Part shown: piece after piece, positions 1-8,768 of the stretch
Position numbering within the stretch: position 1 is the stretch's first letter
How the letters are laid out: every line of letters begins with the position of its first letter
Assembly: GCA_022449455.1 (NCBI GenBank)
Contig: JAKUPL010000018.1
Span: 1-64,000, forward strand
Source of the DNA: Alcanivorax sp.
GTDB taxonomy: Bacteria; Pseudomonadota; Gammaproteobacteria; Pseudomonadales; Alcanivoracaceae
Direction of reading: 5' to 3'
Length of the DNA stretch: 64,000 bases
Notes under the pieces: generated by a model
Seen by the model: the letters and a program-made list of their open reading frames with translations, nothing else
What the model was told of the DNA's origin: nothing
Database searches by the model: none
Made by a program: the position numbers and the translations under genes

Positions 1-483
1 GGCCGCCAGCGCCACGGCGACGGCTACCGGCTCACCCCCGCCGGCCTGCGGCGCCTGCACCGGGGCGTGGAGGAGGCCCGCCGGCGCGACCTGCCGCTGC
101 TGCTCACCGGCGGCGCCGAGGACCGCACACCCCGCGACCCGGACGATTCCGAGGCGGCGATGATGGCCGACCAGGCCCGGCGGCTGTGGCCCGAGGCACG
201 AACGTGGATCGAGCCGCGCAGCCGCAGCACCTGGGAAAACGCGGTCAACAGCGCCCCGCTGCTGCGCCGCCAGGGCATCGAGTCGGTACTGCTGGTCACC
301 GACCGCGCCCACCTGCCCCGCGCCACCCTCAGCTTCCGCCGCCAGGGCCTCACGGTCACGCCGGTGGCGGTGGACACCCTGCCCCGGGAAGCCTGGCTGC
401 CCTCCGCCGGCGCGCTGGTGGAGGTCCCGGTGATCTGGCGGGAATGGGTCGCTCTGGTTTGGTATCGGATCCGGTATTTTTAG
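1..483 (+). CDS. YdcF/ElyC-type DUF218 protein, C-terminal part
   Basis: The frame is open from base 1, so the start lies outside the window; about 160 codons are visible. The visible part fits the DUF218 fold (YdcF, SanA and ElyC family): a strand ending in LLLTGG near residue 36, an acidic patch, a segment WIEPRSRSTWENA that matches the family's conserved E...T.EN motif, then LLVTDRAHLPRA and a C-terminal hydrophobic segment. Members are often envelope proteins linked to cell-wall or envelope stability, but their biochemical activity is poorly known and nothing here narrows it. The gene ends in TAG a few bases before a palindromic repeat, and the next gene runs toward it on the other strand. 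Confidence is good for the family and low for any function. Confidence 0.75.
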   Translation, partial: GRQRHGDGYRLTPAGLRRLHRGVEEARRRDLPLLLTGGAEDRTPRDPDDSEAAMMADQARRLWPEARTWIEPRSRSTWENAVNSAPLLRRQGIESVLLVTDRAHLPRATLSFRRQGLTVTPVAVDTLPREAWLPSAGALVEVPVIWREWVALVWYRIRYF

Positions 484-486
484 GGG

Positions 487-592
487 GCGGCCTATGGCCG
501 CGATACAGGATGCAGGATACAGGATGAAGGGAGGTCACCCTGTCGGTTTCTGTATCCTTCACCCTGTATCCTGTATCGCGGCCGAAGGCCGC
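487..592. repeat. Composite palindromic repeat, copy 1 (CAGGAT type)
   Basis: The element is symmetric. Each outer end is a small hairpin (GCGGCC-TAT-GGCCGC at 487-501 and GCGGCC-GAA-GGCCGC at 578-592). Inside lie inverted runs built from ATACAGG and ATGCAGG units followed by (A/G)TGAAGG, with the two arms facing each other across about 20 bases. A second copy of the inner part lies near 53.5 kb. The right part overlaps the 3' end of the SulP gene and supplies its last residues and stop codon. No transposase is near. It is probably a short non-autonomous, REP/MITE-like genome repeat. Confidence 0.85.
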
Positions 593-2322
593 ATCGCGCC
601 AGCGGCGCGGGCGGTGTCCGGGTCGAGTTTTTCCAACGCCTGGTAATGGCTGAGAAACACCTCCCCGGTCAGCCGTTGAAGGAAATCGCTGCGCTGCAGC
701 TGGTCCATCACCGGTCCTTTTACTTCCGAGAGATGCAGGGTGACGCCGGCGTCGGCGAGGCGGCGGTTGAGGGTTTGCAGGCTGTCCAGGGCGCTGGCGT
801 CGATGTGATTGATGGCCGAGCACAGCAGCACCACATGGCGGCGGCCGTCACGGTGCAGGGCGCGGTCGTAGATGGCGTCCTCGGTGCGCCGGGCGTTGGC
901 GAAGTAGAGCGATTCGTCGACGCGGATCGACAGCACCCGGGGCGAGGTGATCACCCGGTGGCGGCGTACATTGCGGAAGTGTTCGGTGCCGGGCATCTGG
1001 CCCAGTTCCGCGATGTGTGGCTGGCTGGTGCGCCACAGGTGCAGGGCCAGGGCCGACGCCACCCCGGCGATCACGCCCGCTTCCACGCCCGCCGCCAATA
1101 CCCCCAGCAGGGTCACCAGCATGGCGGTGAAGTCCGCCTTGGCGTAGCGCCAGGCCCGCGCCAGCGCCGGCAGGTCCACCAGGGACAGCACCGCCACGAT
1201 GATGGTGGCGGCCAGGGTGGCCTTGGGCAGGAACTGGAACCACGGCGTGAAGAACAGGGTGGTCAGGGCGATGCCGCCGGCGGTGAACACGCCGGCCAGC
1301 GGGGTGCGGGCGCCGGCGTCGAAATTGACCACCGAGCGGGAGAAGCCGCCGGTCACCGGAATGCCGCCGCTCACCCCGGAGGCCAGGTTGGCGGCGCCCA
1401 GGCCGATCAGTTCGGCGTTGGAGTCCACCCGCTGGCGGCGCTTGGCGGCCAGGGTCTGGGCCACCGATACCGATTCCACGAAACCGATCAGGCTGATCAA
1501 CAGCGCCGGCAGCCACAGCGCTTGCCACAGCCCGGGGTCGAAGGCCGGCAGGGTGGGCACCGGCAGGCCGCCGGGCACCGGGCCGACCACCGCCACGCCA
1601 CGCTCCGCCAGACCACCCGGCCCGGCGGCCAGGGTGGTGGCGATCACCGCCACCACCGGGCCGGCCTTGGTCAGCAAATCCACCAGCCAGGGCGGCAGGG
1701 CGGTGCGCCCCAGCCACCGCTTCAGCGGCCCCCGCGCCCACAGCAGAAACAGGACGGCGGTGCCGCCCAGCAGCAGCGTGGGGCCGTGCACCTGATCCAG
1801 GTGGCCGGCGCCGGACGCCACCAGTTGCCAAAGGGTGTCGCCGCCCATATCGATGCCCAGCAGATGGCGCAACTGGCTGGCGGCGATCAGCAGACCGGAG
1901 GCGGTGATAAAGCCGCTGATCACCGAATGGCTGAGCAGATTGGCGATCCAGCCCAGGCGCAGCACGCCCATCACCACCAGCAACCCGCCGGACATCAACG
2001 CCAGCACCACGGTGGCGGCCAGATAACGGTCGGCGTCGCCGCCGGCGACCTGGCCGGCGGCGGCCGCCGTCATCAGCGAGACCACCGCCACCGGGCCCAC
2101 CGCCAGGGTGCGGCTGGAGCCGAACAGGGCGTAGGCGATCAGCGGCAGAATGCTGGCGTACAGGCCCACCTGTGCCGGCACCCCGGCGAGCAGCGCATAG
2201 GCCAGGCTCTGCGGGATCAACATCAAGGTGACGATCAACGCCGCCAGGCCGTCGGCGGCGGCGTCCTCGCGCCGGTAGCCGGCCAGCCAGCCGGCGGCGG
2301 GCAGCCAGTGACTCGGTTTCAT
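559..2322 (-). CDS. SulP family inorganic anion transporter with STAS domain
   Basis: This is an inner-membrane SulP (SLC26-like) transporter of 587 residues, the usual family length. The N-terminal part has the family hallmark of a membrane domain opening with IPQSLAYALLAGVP (about residues 37-50) followed by many hydrophobic helices. A STAS domain fills roughly residues 450-560. SulP proteins carry sulfate, bicarbonate or related anions. Here the gene sits 10 bases after a DUF442 sulfurtransferase and a Blh/ETHE1-like metallo-hydrolase on the same strand, so uptake or export of sulfite or sulfate linked to persulfide oxidation is a reasonable inference. The C-terminal tail AAIQDTG and its TGA stop are encoded by the palindromic repeat at 487-592, so the tail is not native family sequence. 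The ATG start precedes the first membrane helix. Confidence 0.9.
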   Translation of the reverse strand: MKPSHWLPAAGWLAGYRREDAAADGLAALIVTLMLIPQSLAYALLAGVPAQVGLYASILPLIAYALFGSSRTLAVGPVAVVSLMTAAAAGQVAGGDADRYLAATVVLALMSGGLLVVMGVLRLGWIANLLSHSVISGFITASGLLIAASQLRHLLGIDMGGDTLWQLVASGAGHLDQVHGPTLLLGGTAVLFLLWARGPLKRWLGRTALPPWLVDLLTKAGPVVAVIATTLAAGPGGLAERGVAVVGPVPGGLPVPTLPAFDPGLWQALWLPALLISLIGFVESVSVAQTLAAKRRQRVDSNAELIGLGAANLASGVSGGIPVTGGFSRSVVNFDAGARTPLAGVFTAGGIALTTLFFTPWFQFLPKATLAATIIVAVLSLVDLPALARAWRYAKADFTAMLVTLLGVLAAGVEAGVIAGVASALALHLWRTSQPHIAELGQMPGTEHFRNVRRHRVITSPRVLSIRVDESLYFANARRTEDAIYDRALHRDGRRHVVLLCSAINHIDASALDSLQTLNRRLADAGVTLHLSEVKGPVMDQLQRSDFLQRLTGEVFLSHYQALEKLDPDTARAAGAMRPSAAIQDTG

Positions 2323-2332
2323 GGGCGGCGGT

Positions 2333-2674
2333 TCAGGGGGTCAGGGTTTGGGCCCGCTCCCACAGTTTGCCGCAGCGGTTGCCGGTGCGGCAGAACGCCA
2401 GCACCGGGCCCGGTTGCTGGCGGATCAGCTCGGCGAAGCGGCGCGCGTCGTCGTCGTTGATCTCGCTGGCCACCACCGGCTGGTAGTGATACGTCAGGCC
2501 GGCCTCACGGGCGGCTTGTTCCATGGCGCGATGGTCCGGCTGATCCTCGCCTTCGCCGTCCGGGCGGTTGTTGATGACCACCCGGAAGCCGTCCCTCGCC
2601 AGGGTGGCCATGTCCTCGGGGCGCAGTTGCGGCGAGACCGCCAGATCCGGGGTGAGATGGGTGTAGTCGTTCAT
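2333..2674 (-). CDS. DUF442 / TIGR01244-type sulfurtransferase-phosphatase-like protein
   Basis: This 113-residue protein has the DUF442 fold (a rhodanese/phosphatase-like domain). It carries the loop FCRTGNRC near its C terminus, where the cysteine would be the sulfur- or phosphate-accepting nucleophile, and a GFRVVINNRPDGE stretch near residue 30 typical of the family. In Agrobacterium and Xylella this domain is fused to the metallo-hydrolase Blh; here the two are separate genes. The start ATG overlaps the stop of the upstream metallo-hydrolase as ATGA, so the pair is translationally coupled. The likely role is transfer of sulfur from a persulfide to or from the partner dioxygenase in sulfide detoxification. 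The function is inferred from family and neighbours. Confidence 0.85.
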   Translation of the reverse strand: MNDYTHLTPDLAVSPQLRPEDMATLARDGFRVVINNRPDGEGEDQPDHRAMEQAAREAGLTYHYQPVVASEINDDDARRFAELIRQQPGPVLAFCRTGNRCGKLWERAQTLTP

Positions 2675-3570
2675 GGGGCCTCCGGGGCGCCGAATACGTT
2701 GAGGGGAATCTTCAGATAGCGGGTGCCGTTGCTCTCCGCCGGCGGCAGGTGGCCGGCGCGCATGTTCACCTGCACCGACGGCAGAATCAGGCGCGGCATG
2801 CCCAGGGTGGCGTCGCGTTGCTCGCGCATGGCCACGAAGGCCTCCTCGCTGACGCCCTCGTGGACATGGATATTGTGCCGGCGCTGGTCGCCCACGGTGG
2901 TTTGCCAGTGGAAGTCCTCGCGGCCCTCCGGCAGGTAGTCGTGGCACAGAAACATGCGGGTCTCGTCGGGCAGCGCCAGCAGTTTGCGGATCGAGCGGTA
3001 CAGGGTGCGGGCGTCGCCGCCGGGGAAGTCGCAGCGGGCGGTGCCGTAGTCCGGCATGAACAGGGTATCGCCGACGAACACCGCGTCGCCGATCACATGG
3101 CTCATGCAAGCCGGCGTGTGCCCGGGGGTGTGCAGGGCGCGGCAGGCCAGTTTGCCGATTGAGTAGGTTTCGCCGTCGTGGAACAGATGATCGAACTGGC
3201 TGCCGTCCCGGGCGAAGTCGGTGCCGGCGTTGAAAATGCGCCCGAAGGTCTCCTGCACGGTGCGGATCCGGTCGCCGATGGCCAGCTTGCCGCCCACCCG
3301 TTCCTGCAGCCAGGGCGCCGCCGACAGGTGGTCGGCGTGCACGTGGGTCTCCAGCAGCCACTCCACGGTCAGCTCGTGGGCGCGCACGAAATCCACCAGG
3401 CGCCGGGCGCCCTGATGGCGGGTACGGCCGGCGGCCGGGTCGTAATCGAGCACCGAGTCGACGATGGCGCAATGGCGGGTCGCCGGGTCGATGACCACAT
3501 AGCTGACGGTGTTGGTGTCGTGATCGAAAAAGCTTTCCACCTGGGGGTGTTCGGTGGGCGCGGATGTCAT
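2671..3570 (-). CDS. blh: Blh/ETHE1-like metallo-beta-lactamase-fold persulfide dioxygenase
   Basis: This is a 299-residue MBL-fold hydrolase with the metal motif THVHADH near residue 76, a further metal histidine in HTPGHTPACMSH, and the FVGDTLF aspartate segment near residue 167. The early YVVIDPATRHCAIVDSVLDYD stretch and overall length fit the persulfide (sulfur) dioxygenase group, ETHE1/Blh, which oxidises glutathione persulfide to sulfite. The coupled DUF442 gene and the SulP transporter downstream support a sulfide-detoxification operon. A consensus-looking inverted repeat in an AT-rich patch lies upstream at 3640-3668, where an ArsR-type repressor such as BigR could bind; no such regulator gene is visible here. 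Glyoxalase II activity is a less likely alternative. Confidence 0.85.
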   Translation of the reverse strand: MTSAPTEHPQVESFFDHDTNTVSYVVIDPATRHCAIVDSVLDYDPAAGRTRHQGARRLVDFVRAHELTVEWLLETHVHADHLSAAPWLQERVGGKLAIGDRIRTVQETFGRIFNAGTDFARDGSQFDHLFHDGETYSIGKLACRALHTPGHTPACMSHVIGDAVFVGDTLFMPDYGTARCDFPGGDARTLYRSIRKLLALPDETRMFLCHDYLPEGREDFHWQTTVGDQRRHNIHVHEGVSEEAFVAMREQRDATLGMPRLILPSVQVNMRAGHLPPAESNGTRYLKIPLNVFGAPEAP

Positions 3571-3639
3571 GACGGCCTCCTCGGGAAAAAGGGATCCCTG
3601 GTGCTGTTTATAGGAGGCCGGGGCGGCGCTGTCAAATAG

Positions 3640-3668
3640 GTTATATGCTTATTCCTAAAAAATATAAC
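3640..3668. promoter_or_regulatory. AT-rich inverted repeat upstream of blh operon, candidate operator
   Basis: GTTATAT (3640-3646) and ATATAAC (3662-3668) form an exact 7-base inverted repeat with centres 22 bases apart, about two helical turns. It stands in a strikingly AT-rich patch in otherwise GC-rich DNA, 70-100 bases upstream of the blh ATG. BigR/SqrR-type ArsR repressors of persulfide operons bind AT-rich palindromes of this kind. That this is such a site is inference. Confidence 0.5.
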
Positions 3669-3684
3669 ACCCGATCCAATAGCG

Positions 3685-5172
3685 TTAGCGCCCGGGAAAG
3701 GTATCCAGCAAACCCCGGGCGCCGCGCCCGCGATTGAGCACCACCAGCGCCAGCGCCAGCAGTAGGGTGGGCCAGGCGCCGGTGGCCATGAACGGGGTGC
3801 TGCCCTGGCGGGGCTGGTACTCGGTGAGCAGCAGGTCGCGCTGGAACTGGGGCAGCCGGTCGCGCACCTTGCCGTGCTGATCGACCACCGCGGTGATGCC
3901 GTTGTTGGTGCCACGCAGCAGCCAGCGGCCGGTTTCCACGGCGCGCAGGCGGCTCATCTGAAAGTGCTGATGGGGCCCGGCGGAGGTGCCGAACCAGGCG
4001 TCGTTGCTGATCGTCAGCAGCACATCGGCGCCGGCGCTGCGGGTGGCCACCAGATCCGGGTAGAGAATCTCGTAGCAGATAAAGGGCGCGATCTCATGGC
4101 CCAGGGCGTGCAGGTTGGGCTGGCCCGGGTGGCCCGGCGTGAAGCTGGACATGGGCAGATCGAAGAATGGAATCAGCCCGCGCAGCAGGTCCTGGAACGG
4201 TACGTACTCGCCGAACGGCACCAGCTTTTGTTTGTGGTAGACGCCGTCGTCGTGGTCGGTGCCCACCACCGCGATGCTGTTGTGGTAGGTGGTGGGCAGG
4301 TGGCGGTCGTCGCGCCAGGGCAGGCCGCTGATCAGCGCCCCGCCCCGGGCGGCCAGGGCCTGGCCCTCGCCGTCCACGAAGCCCTGGATGTCCTGGTAGA
4401 ACTCGATCATCGCCGACTCCGGCCAGATCACCAGGGTGCCGTCGGGCACCTGGTCGGTGAGGCCGGCGTAGATCTCGCGGGTCTCCTGGCGCATGGTCGC
4501 CAGCCATTTCAGGTCCTGGGGCACGTTGCCCTGGGCCAGGGCCACCGCCTGGCGGTCGCCGGCGGGCCGGGTGAAGGTCAGTTGGCCCCCGACCAGGGCG
4601 ACCACCACCAGCAGCGCCGACAGGGTCAGCGGGCCGGTGGCGCGCCCGCGCCGGGCGATCAGATCGATGCCGGTGGCGGCCAGCAGCACCGCCGTCAGGG
4701 TCATCGCCCAGATGCCGCCCAGCGGCGCCAGTCCGGACAGCGGCGTATCGATGGCGGCGTAGCCGGCGTACAGCCAGGGGAAACCGGTGAACAGCCAGCC
4801 GCGCACCCAATCCAGCAGCACCCAGACCCCGGCGAACATCAGCGCGCCGCCGCCCAGACGCCGGGTCAGCCAGAAGGTGAGGCCGTAAAACAGCGCCATC
4901 ACGGCGGCGAAGGCGGCGGTGAACGGAATCGCCATCCACAGCGGCATAAAGCCGTAATCGGTCATCGACACATGCAGCCAGCTGACGCCGAAGCCGAACA
5001 GCCCCAGCCCGTACAGCCAGCCGTGCAGCAACGCCCGGCGCGGCGTCGGCGCGCGCACCTGGGTCACGTAGCCAAGGGCGATACTCACCGGCAACAGCGG
5101 CCACAGGTCATAGGGCGCGAACGCCAGCGGAAACAGAAGCCCGGCGATCAGGGCAAGCAGCAGGTTGAGCAT
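3685..5172 (-). CDS. lnt: Apolipoprotein N-acyltransferase
   Basis: Lnt transfers an acyl chain from phospholipid to the N-terminal cysteine of lipoproteins in the inner membrane. The 495-residue product has an N-terminal multi-helix membrane region and a C-terminal nitrilase domain. The three expected catalytic residues are visible: Glu in IWPESAM (about residue 250), Lys in QKLVPFGEYVP (about 315) and Cys in ICYEILYP (about 366). I chose the ATG at 5172 (MLNLLLALIAG) over an in-frame GTG at 5223 because the longer version would begin inside a terminator hairpin and add a non-hydrophobic leader. It follows ybeX on the same strand, as in most gammaproteobacteria, but the terminator between them suggests partly separate transcription. 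Confidence 0.95.
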   Translation of the reverse strand: MLNLLLALIAGLLFPLAFAPYDLWPLLPVSIALGYVTQVRAPTPRRALLHGWLYGLGLFGFGVSWLHVSMTDYGFMPLWMAIPFTAAFAAVMALFYGLTFWLTRRLGGGALMFAGVWVLLDWVRGWLFTGFPWLYAGYAAIDTPLSGLAPLGGIWAMTLTAVLLAATGIDLIARRGRATGPLTLSALLVVVALVGGQLTFTRPAGDRQAVALAQGNVPQDLKWLATMRQETREIYAGLTDQVPDGTLVIWPESAMIEFYQDIQGFVDGEGQALAARGGALISGLPWRDDRHLPTTYHNSIAVVGTDHDDGVYHKQKLVPFGEYVPFQDLLRGLIPFFDLPMSSFTPGHPGQPNLHALGHEIAPFICYEILYPDLVATRSAGADVLLTISNDAWFGTSAGPHQHFQMSRLRAVETGRWLLRGTNNGITAVVDQHGKVRDRLPQFQRDLLLTEYQPRQGSTPFMATGAWPTLLLALALVVLNRGRGARGLLDTFPGR

Positions 5173-5201
5173 GGGTGTCGTCGGTCCCGGTGCTGGAATG
5201 G

Positions 5202-5221
5202 AAAAAGGGGCTCGAAGCCCC
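5202..5221 (-). terminator. Intrinsic terminator between ybeX and lnt
   Basis: On the minus strand the sequence reads GGGGCTTCGAGCCCC followed directly by TTTTT. The stem is GC-rich and almost without a loop, and the U run is immediate, so this is a good Rho-independent terminator for the ybeZ-ybeY-ybeX transcript. It lies just ahead of the lnt start and may act as an attenuating rather than full stop. Confidence 0.75.
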
Positions 5222-5284
5222 ACTTTGCTGACGTCACGTTATACGTAAAGGAACCGGCATACGCCACGCCGCCGGTGTCCGACG

Positions 5285-6145
5285 CTAGTCGGTGGCGGCC
5301 GCGTCCAGCGGCGTGACCCGCAGCAGCCGGATGGTGCGCCCGTCGGCGCTCAGCACGGTAAAGCGGAAGCCGCCCATTTCCACCGCCTCTTCCCGCTGCG
5401 GCAGATGCCCGAAGGCCTGCATTACCAGGCCGCCGATGGTGTCGAATTCCTCGTCGCTGAAGCCGGTCTTGAAGTGTTCGTTGAACTCGTCGATGGGGGT
5501 GAGCGCCTTGACGGTATAGTCGTCGCCTTCCAGATCCTTGATCAGGTAGTCGTCGTCCTCGATGTCGTGCTCGTCCTCGATCTCGCCGACGATCTGTTCC
5601 AGCACGTCCTCGATGGTGACCAGCCCGGCCACGCCGCCGTATTCATTGACCACGATGGCCATGTGATTCTTGGTGATGCGGAATTCCCGCAGTAACGAAT
5701 CCAGGCGCTTGGATTCCGGCACCACCATGGCGGAGCGCACATGATCCTTGATCGAGAAGCGCTCCATTTTGGCGGGCTCCAGAATCAGGGCCAGCAGGTC
5801 CTTGGCCAGCAGGATGCCGATGATTTCGTCCGGGTCGTCGCCCAGCACCGGAAAGCGGGAGTGGGCGCAGTCGATGATGGTGGGCAGGAAATCGCGGGGG
5901 TCGTCGGAGGCGCGGATGCTGACCATCTGCGAGCGCGGGATCAGAATTTCCCGCACCTGCATGTCGGAGACGCAGATGGCGCCTTCGATAATGCCCAGGG
6001 TGTCACCGTCGATCACGTCGCTGTCGCGCATGGAGCGCATCAGAGCCAGCAGTTCTTCCCGGGAACCGGGGGTGGAGGTGAAAAACTGGCCGACGCGCTC
6101 CAGCCAACTTCGGCCGGTGCCGCTATCGGAATAATCGTCCGACAT
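5285..6145 (-). CDS. ybeX: HlyC/CorC-family CBS-domain protein (YbeX)
   Basis: This 286-residue cytosolic protein has no membrane segment. It carries a paired CBS module (about residues 65-190, including [12 protein letters not shown] and [21 protein letters not shown]) and a C-terminal CorC_HlyC transporter-associated domain (about 205-282). YbeX proteins are tied to magnesium homeostasis and ribosome maturation. The start codon overlaps the ybeY stop by one base (TGATG), which implies coupled translation. The gene order ybeZ-ybeY-ybeX-lnt is the conserved one. Confidence 0.93.
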   Translation of the reverse strand: MSDDYSDSGTGRSWLERVGQFFTSTPGSREELLALMRSMRDSDVIDGDTLGIIEGAICVSDMQVREILIPRSQMVSIRASDDPRDFLPTIIDCAHSRFPVLGDDPDEIIGILLAKDLLALILEPAKMERFSIKDHVRSAMVVPESKRLDSLLREFRITKNHMAIVVNEYGGVAGLVTIEDVLEQIVGEIEDEHDIEDDDYLIKDLEGDDYTVKALTPIDEFNEHFKTGFSDEEFDTIGGLVMQAFGHLPQREEAVEMGGFRFTVLSADGRTIRLLRVTPLDAAATD

Positions 6146-6666
6146 CAGGGGTCGAGCTCCATGCTTTCGGTGGAAGGTTGATCATCAAGGGGTTGGTACG
6201 GGTCCGGGTAGCCCAGCTCGGCCAGGGCGCGGACTTCCAGGGCCTCCATGACCTCCGCGTCCTCGTCCTCGATATGGTCGTAGCCGAGCAGGTGCAGCAC
6301 GCCGTGGGTGACCATGTGCGCCCAGTGGGCCTCCAGGGCCTTGTCCTGCTCGGCGGCTTCGCGGCGCACCACCGGCGCGCTGATCACGATGTCGCCGAGC
6401 AGCGGCTCGAAGGCGTCCTCGGGCAGGCCCTCGGGCATGTCGAAGGGGAAGGACAGCACATTGGTGGCTTTGTCCTTGCCCCGGTACTCCCGGTTCAGGA
6501 CCCGGATCTCGGCGTCGTCCACCACCCGCACGGTGATGTCGCCGACCACGCCCCCGGCCACTTCCGCGGCTTTCAGGGCCCAGGCCCGCAAGTCCGATTC
6601 GTCGGGGGCGTCGCTGGCGTCGCTGGCCCACTGGACCTCAACGCTGGGTGTCGGTATCCCGCTCAT
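6145..6666 (-). CDS. ybeY: Endoribonuclease YbeY (16S rRNA 3'-end maturation, quality control)
   Basis: YbeY is a zinc-dependent single-strand RNase acting in 16S rRNA maturation and ribosome quality control. The 173-residue product has the family's zinc motif [11 protein letters not shown] (three histidines) near residue 137 and the conserved [18 protein letters not shown] stretch near residue 56. Its start lies inside the 3' end of ybeZ (29-base overlap), and its stop overlaps the ybeX start, so the three genes form one tight translation unit. Confidence 0.95.
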   Translation of the reverse strand: MSGIPTPSVEVQWASDASDAPDESDLRAWALKAAEVAGGVVGDITVRVVDDAEIRVLNREYRGKDKATNVLSFPFDMPEGLPEDAFEPLLGDIVISAPVVRREAAEQDKALEAHWAHMVTHGVLHLLGYDHIEDEDAEVMEALEVRALAELGYPDPYQPLDDQPSTESMELDP

Positions 6667-7672
6667 GACGGTCGTAGGCCTCTACTATGCGTTGCACCAG
6701 CGGGTGGCGGACCACGTCGCGGCTGTCGAAACGGGTGACGCCGATCTCGGTCTCGCCGTCCAGCACGTCCAGGGCGTTGACCAGCCCGGAGCGTTGATGG
6801 CGGGGCAGATCCACCTGGGTCACGTCGCCGGTGATCACCGCCTTGGAGCCGAAGCCGATGCGGGTCAGGAACATCTTCATCTGTTCCGGCGTGGTGTTCT
6901 GCGCCTCGTCCAGAATCACGAAGCTGTTGTTCAGGGTACGCCCGCGCATATAGGCCAGGGGCGCCACCTCGATCACCATGCGGTCCATCAGCTTGGCGAC
7001 CTTCTCGAAACCGAGCATTTCATAGAGGGCGTCGTAGAGCGGGCGCAGGTAGGGATCGATCTTTTCCGCCAGATCGCCGGGCAGGAAGCCCAGCTTCTCG
7101 CCGGCCTCCACCGCCGGGCGCACCAGCAGGATGCGCTGCACCTCGGCTTTTTCCAGGGCGTCCACGGCGCAGGCCACCGCCAGCCAGGTCTTGCCGGTGC
7201 CGGCCGGGCCGATGCCGAAGTTGATGTCGAAGCGGCGTACCTTCTTGACGTATTCCCGCTGGTGGCCGCCGCGCGGTTTGATGCGCGCCCGCTTGGTGCG
7301 GATCACCACCTCGTCGCTGGGGAAGGCCACGGTGTTGTCCACCTTTTCCGACAGCTCGGACTGCTGCAGCTGCAGATGCACCATTTCCGGGGTCAGGTCT
7401 TCCACTTCCGCGGTCTGCTCGTAGAGATCACTGAGCACCGAGGACGCGGCCTGCACCGCCTGGGAGTCGCCGGACAAATGGAACACGTTACCGCGGTTGC
7501 GGATGTCCACCTTCAGGCGTTGGGCGATCTGCTTGATGTGCTCGTCCAGCCGGCCACAGAGGCTGGCCAGGCGACGGGAGTCGTAGGGTTCAAGACTGAC
7601 TTGCTGGGAAGCGGCTGGTGTGTCCAAGTGGGTAAAGGGGGCCCCGCGGGCTGTTGTCGATGAATTGAGCAT
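6638..7672 (-). CDS. ybeZ: PhoH-like ATPase YbeZ
   Basis: This 344-residue P-loop ATPase has Walker [12 protein letters not shown] near residue 156 and Walker B with [18 protein letters not shown] near residue 250, both typical of the PhoH family. YbeZ partners YbeY in ribosome and RNA metabolism. Its 3' end overlaps ybeY by 29 bases, more than the usual short overlap. In most relatives miaB lies directly upstream; here about 8.7 kb of other genes separate the two. A second PhoH protein with a PIN domain is encoded at 23.6 kb. Confidence 0.93.
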   Translation of the reverse strand: MLNSSTTARGAPFTHLDTPAASQQVSLEPYDSRRLASLCGRLDEHIKQIAQRLKVDIRNRGNVFHLSGDSQAVQAASSVLSDLYEQTAEVEDLTPEMVHLQLQQSELSEKVDNTVAFPSDEVVIRTKRARIKPRGGHQREYVKKVRRFDINFGIGPAGTGKTWLAVACAVDALEKAEVQRILLVRPAVEAGEKLGFLPGDLAEKIDPYLRPLYDALYEMLGFEKVAKLMDRMVIEVAPLAYMRGRTLNNSFVILDEAQNTTPEQMKMFLTRIGFGSKAVITGDVTQVDLPRHQRSGLVNALDVLDGETEIGVTRFDSRDVVRHPLVQRIVEAYDRHERDTDTQR

Positions 7673-7808
7673 ACCCCGAAGCCAGGTTCGGGGAAAGCGC
7701 CGGGAGGCCGCTGGCCGACCTCTCCTTCACGCGCACTCTAGCCGCCCGGTCAGGTCCGGGGCAAGAGGTACCGGGCCGGTTGTCGGACAGCCGCCGGCGG
7801 GCCGCGCC

Positions 7809-8768
7809 TCAATCCGGGATCAGGGCCCGTTTGCGGGTGCTGCCGGCGTCGATCTCGTGGTAGGCGTCGATGGCCCGGGAAAACGGGACTTCCTGGAATT
7901 CCAGCGGCGCCGGCACCGCGCCGTTCTCGAAAAACGCACCGATCCGGTCCAGCATGGCGGCGCTGGCGGGCAGCTCGTGAAGCATGGAATTGATGCCCAC
8001 GATGCTGCCGCCGCGGCGATACAAATTGATGATCGGTGTCTCCACCTTGCCGTTGGTCGGCGCGGCGATCACCGCGATGCGGCCGAACGGCGCCACGGTT
8101 TCCACCGCGGCGGGCAGCCAGAAGCCGGTGGTGTCCAGGATCACCTCCGGGGCATCGCCCAGCAGTGCGCGTACCTCGTCGCCGAGATTGTTGGCCGCCG
8201 GCAGGGTCAGGGCGCGCAGGCCCTGGTCGCCGAACTGCTCCACCTGGGCGGAACGGCGCGCCGCCAGGATCACCCGGGCACCCAGCGCCCGCGCCAGCCC
8301 CGCCGCGGCCCGGGCCACCGCGCCGGCGCCGATGATCAGCACCGCGGTGCCGGCCTTTACCTGGCAGCGTTCCAGGGACTCCAGGGCGGTCAGATAGGGC
8401 ACGCCGCTGACCGCCGCCTGGGCGAACGACAGGGCCGCCGGCTTGCGGCTGACGCCGTTCACCGGCACCACCAGATACTCCGCGTGGCTGCCGTCCAGGG
8501 TGAAGCCGGGGCCCTTGCCACTGCCCCACACTTCCAGGCCGATCATGTCGGCGGGGCCGGCGTCGATGACGCCGGCGAAATCACGGCCGGGAATACGCGG
8601 GGTGGTGGTGTAGGGGAAGCGGCCAAGCACGTTTTTCACGTCACTGGGGTTGAGGCCGGCGGCGCGGATTGCCACCCGGACCTCGCCCTCCGCCGGCTGC
8701 GGGGTCGGTCGCTCGGTGAGTGTCAGGTTGCCGAGGCTTCCGGTGGCGGAAAAGATCAGTGCTCGCAT
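7809..8768 (-). CDS. Zinc-type alcohol dehydrogenase-like quinone oxidoreductase (MDR family)
   Basis: This 319-residue medium-chain dehydrogenase/reductase has an N-terminal GroES-like domain (AAGLNPSDVKNVLG near residue 37, RIPGRDFAGVID near 58) and a Rossmann domain with the nucleotide loop IIGAGAVARAAAGLA near residue 145. Catalytic zinc cysteines are not evident, which fits the quinone oxidoreductase branch rather than zinc alcohol dehydrogenases. The start has a clear AAGGAG ribosome site five bases upstream. It follows cysA on the same strand by about 70 bases but has no evident link to sulfate uptake. The substrate is unknown. Confidence 0.85.
   Translation of the reverse strand: MRALIFSATGSLGNLTLTERPTPQPAEGEVRVAIRAAGLNPSDVKNVLGRFPYTTTPRIPGRDFAGVIDAGPADMIGLEVWGSGKGPGFTLDGSHAEYLVVPVNGVSRKPAALSFAQAAVSGVPYLTALESLERCQVKAGTAVLIIGAGAVARAAAGLARALGARVILAARRSAQVEQFGDQGLRALTLPAANNLGDEVRALLGDAPEVILDTTGFWLPAAVETVAPFGRIAVIAAPTNGKVETPIINLYRRGGSIVGINSMLHELPASAAMLDRIGAFFENGAVPAPLEFQEVPFSRAIDAYHEIDAGSTRKRALIPD

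Noticed and set aside
646-2460. Long plus-strand open frame (about 600 codons) opposite SulP.
   Set aside because: It is the antisense of a clear SulP gene, rich in Gly, His and Gln, as expected from high-GC shadow frames.
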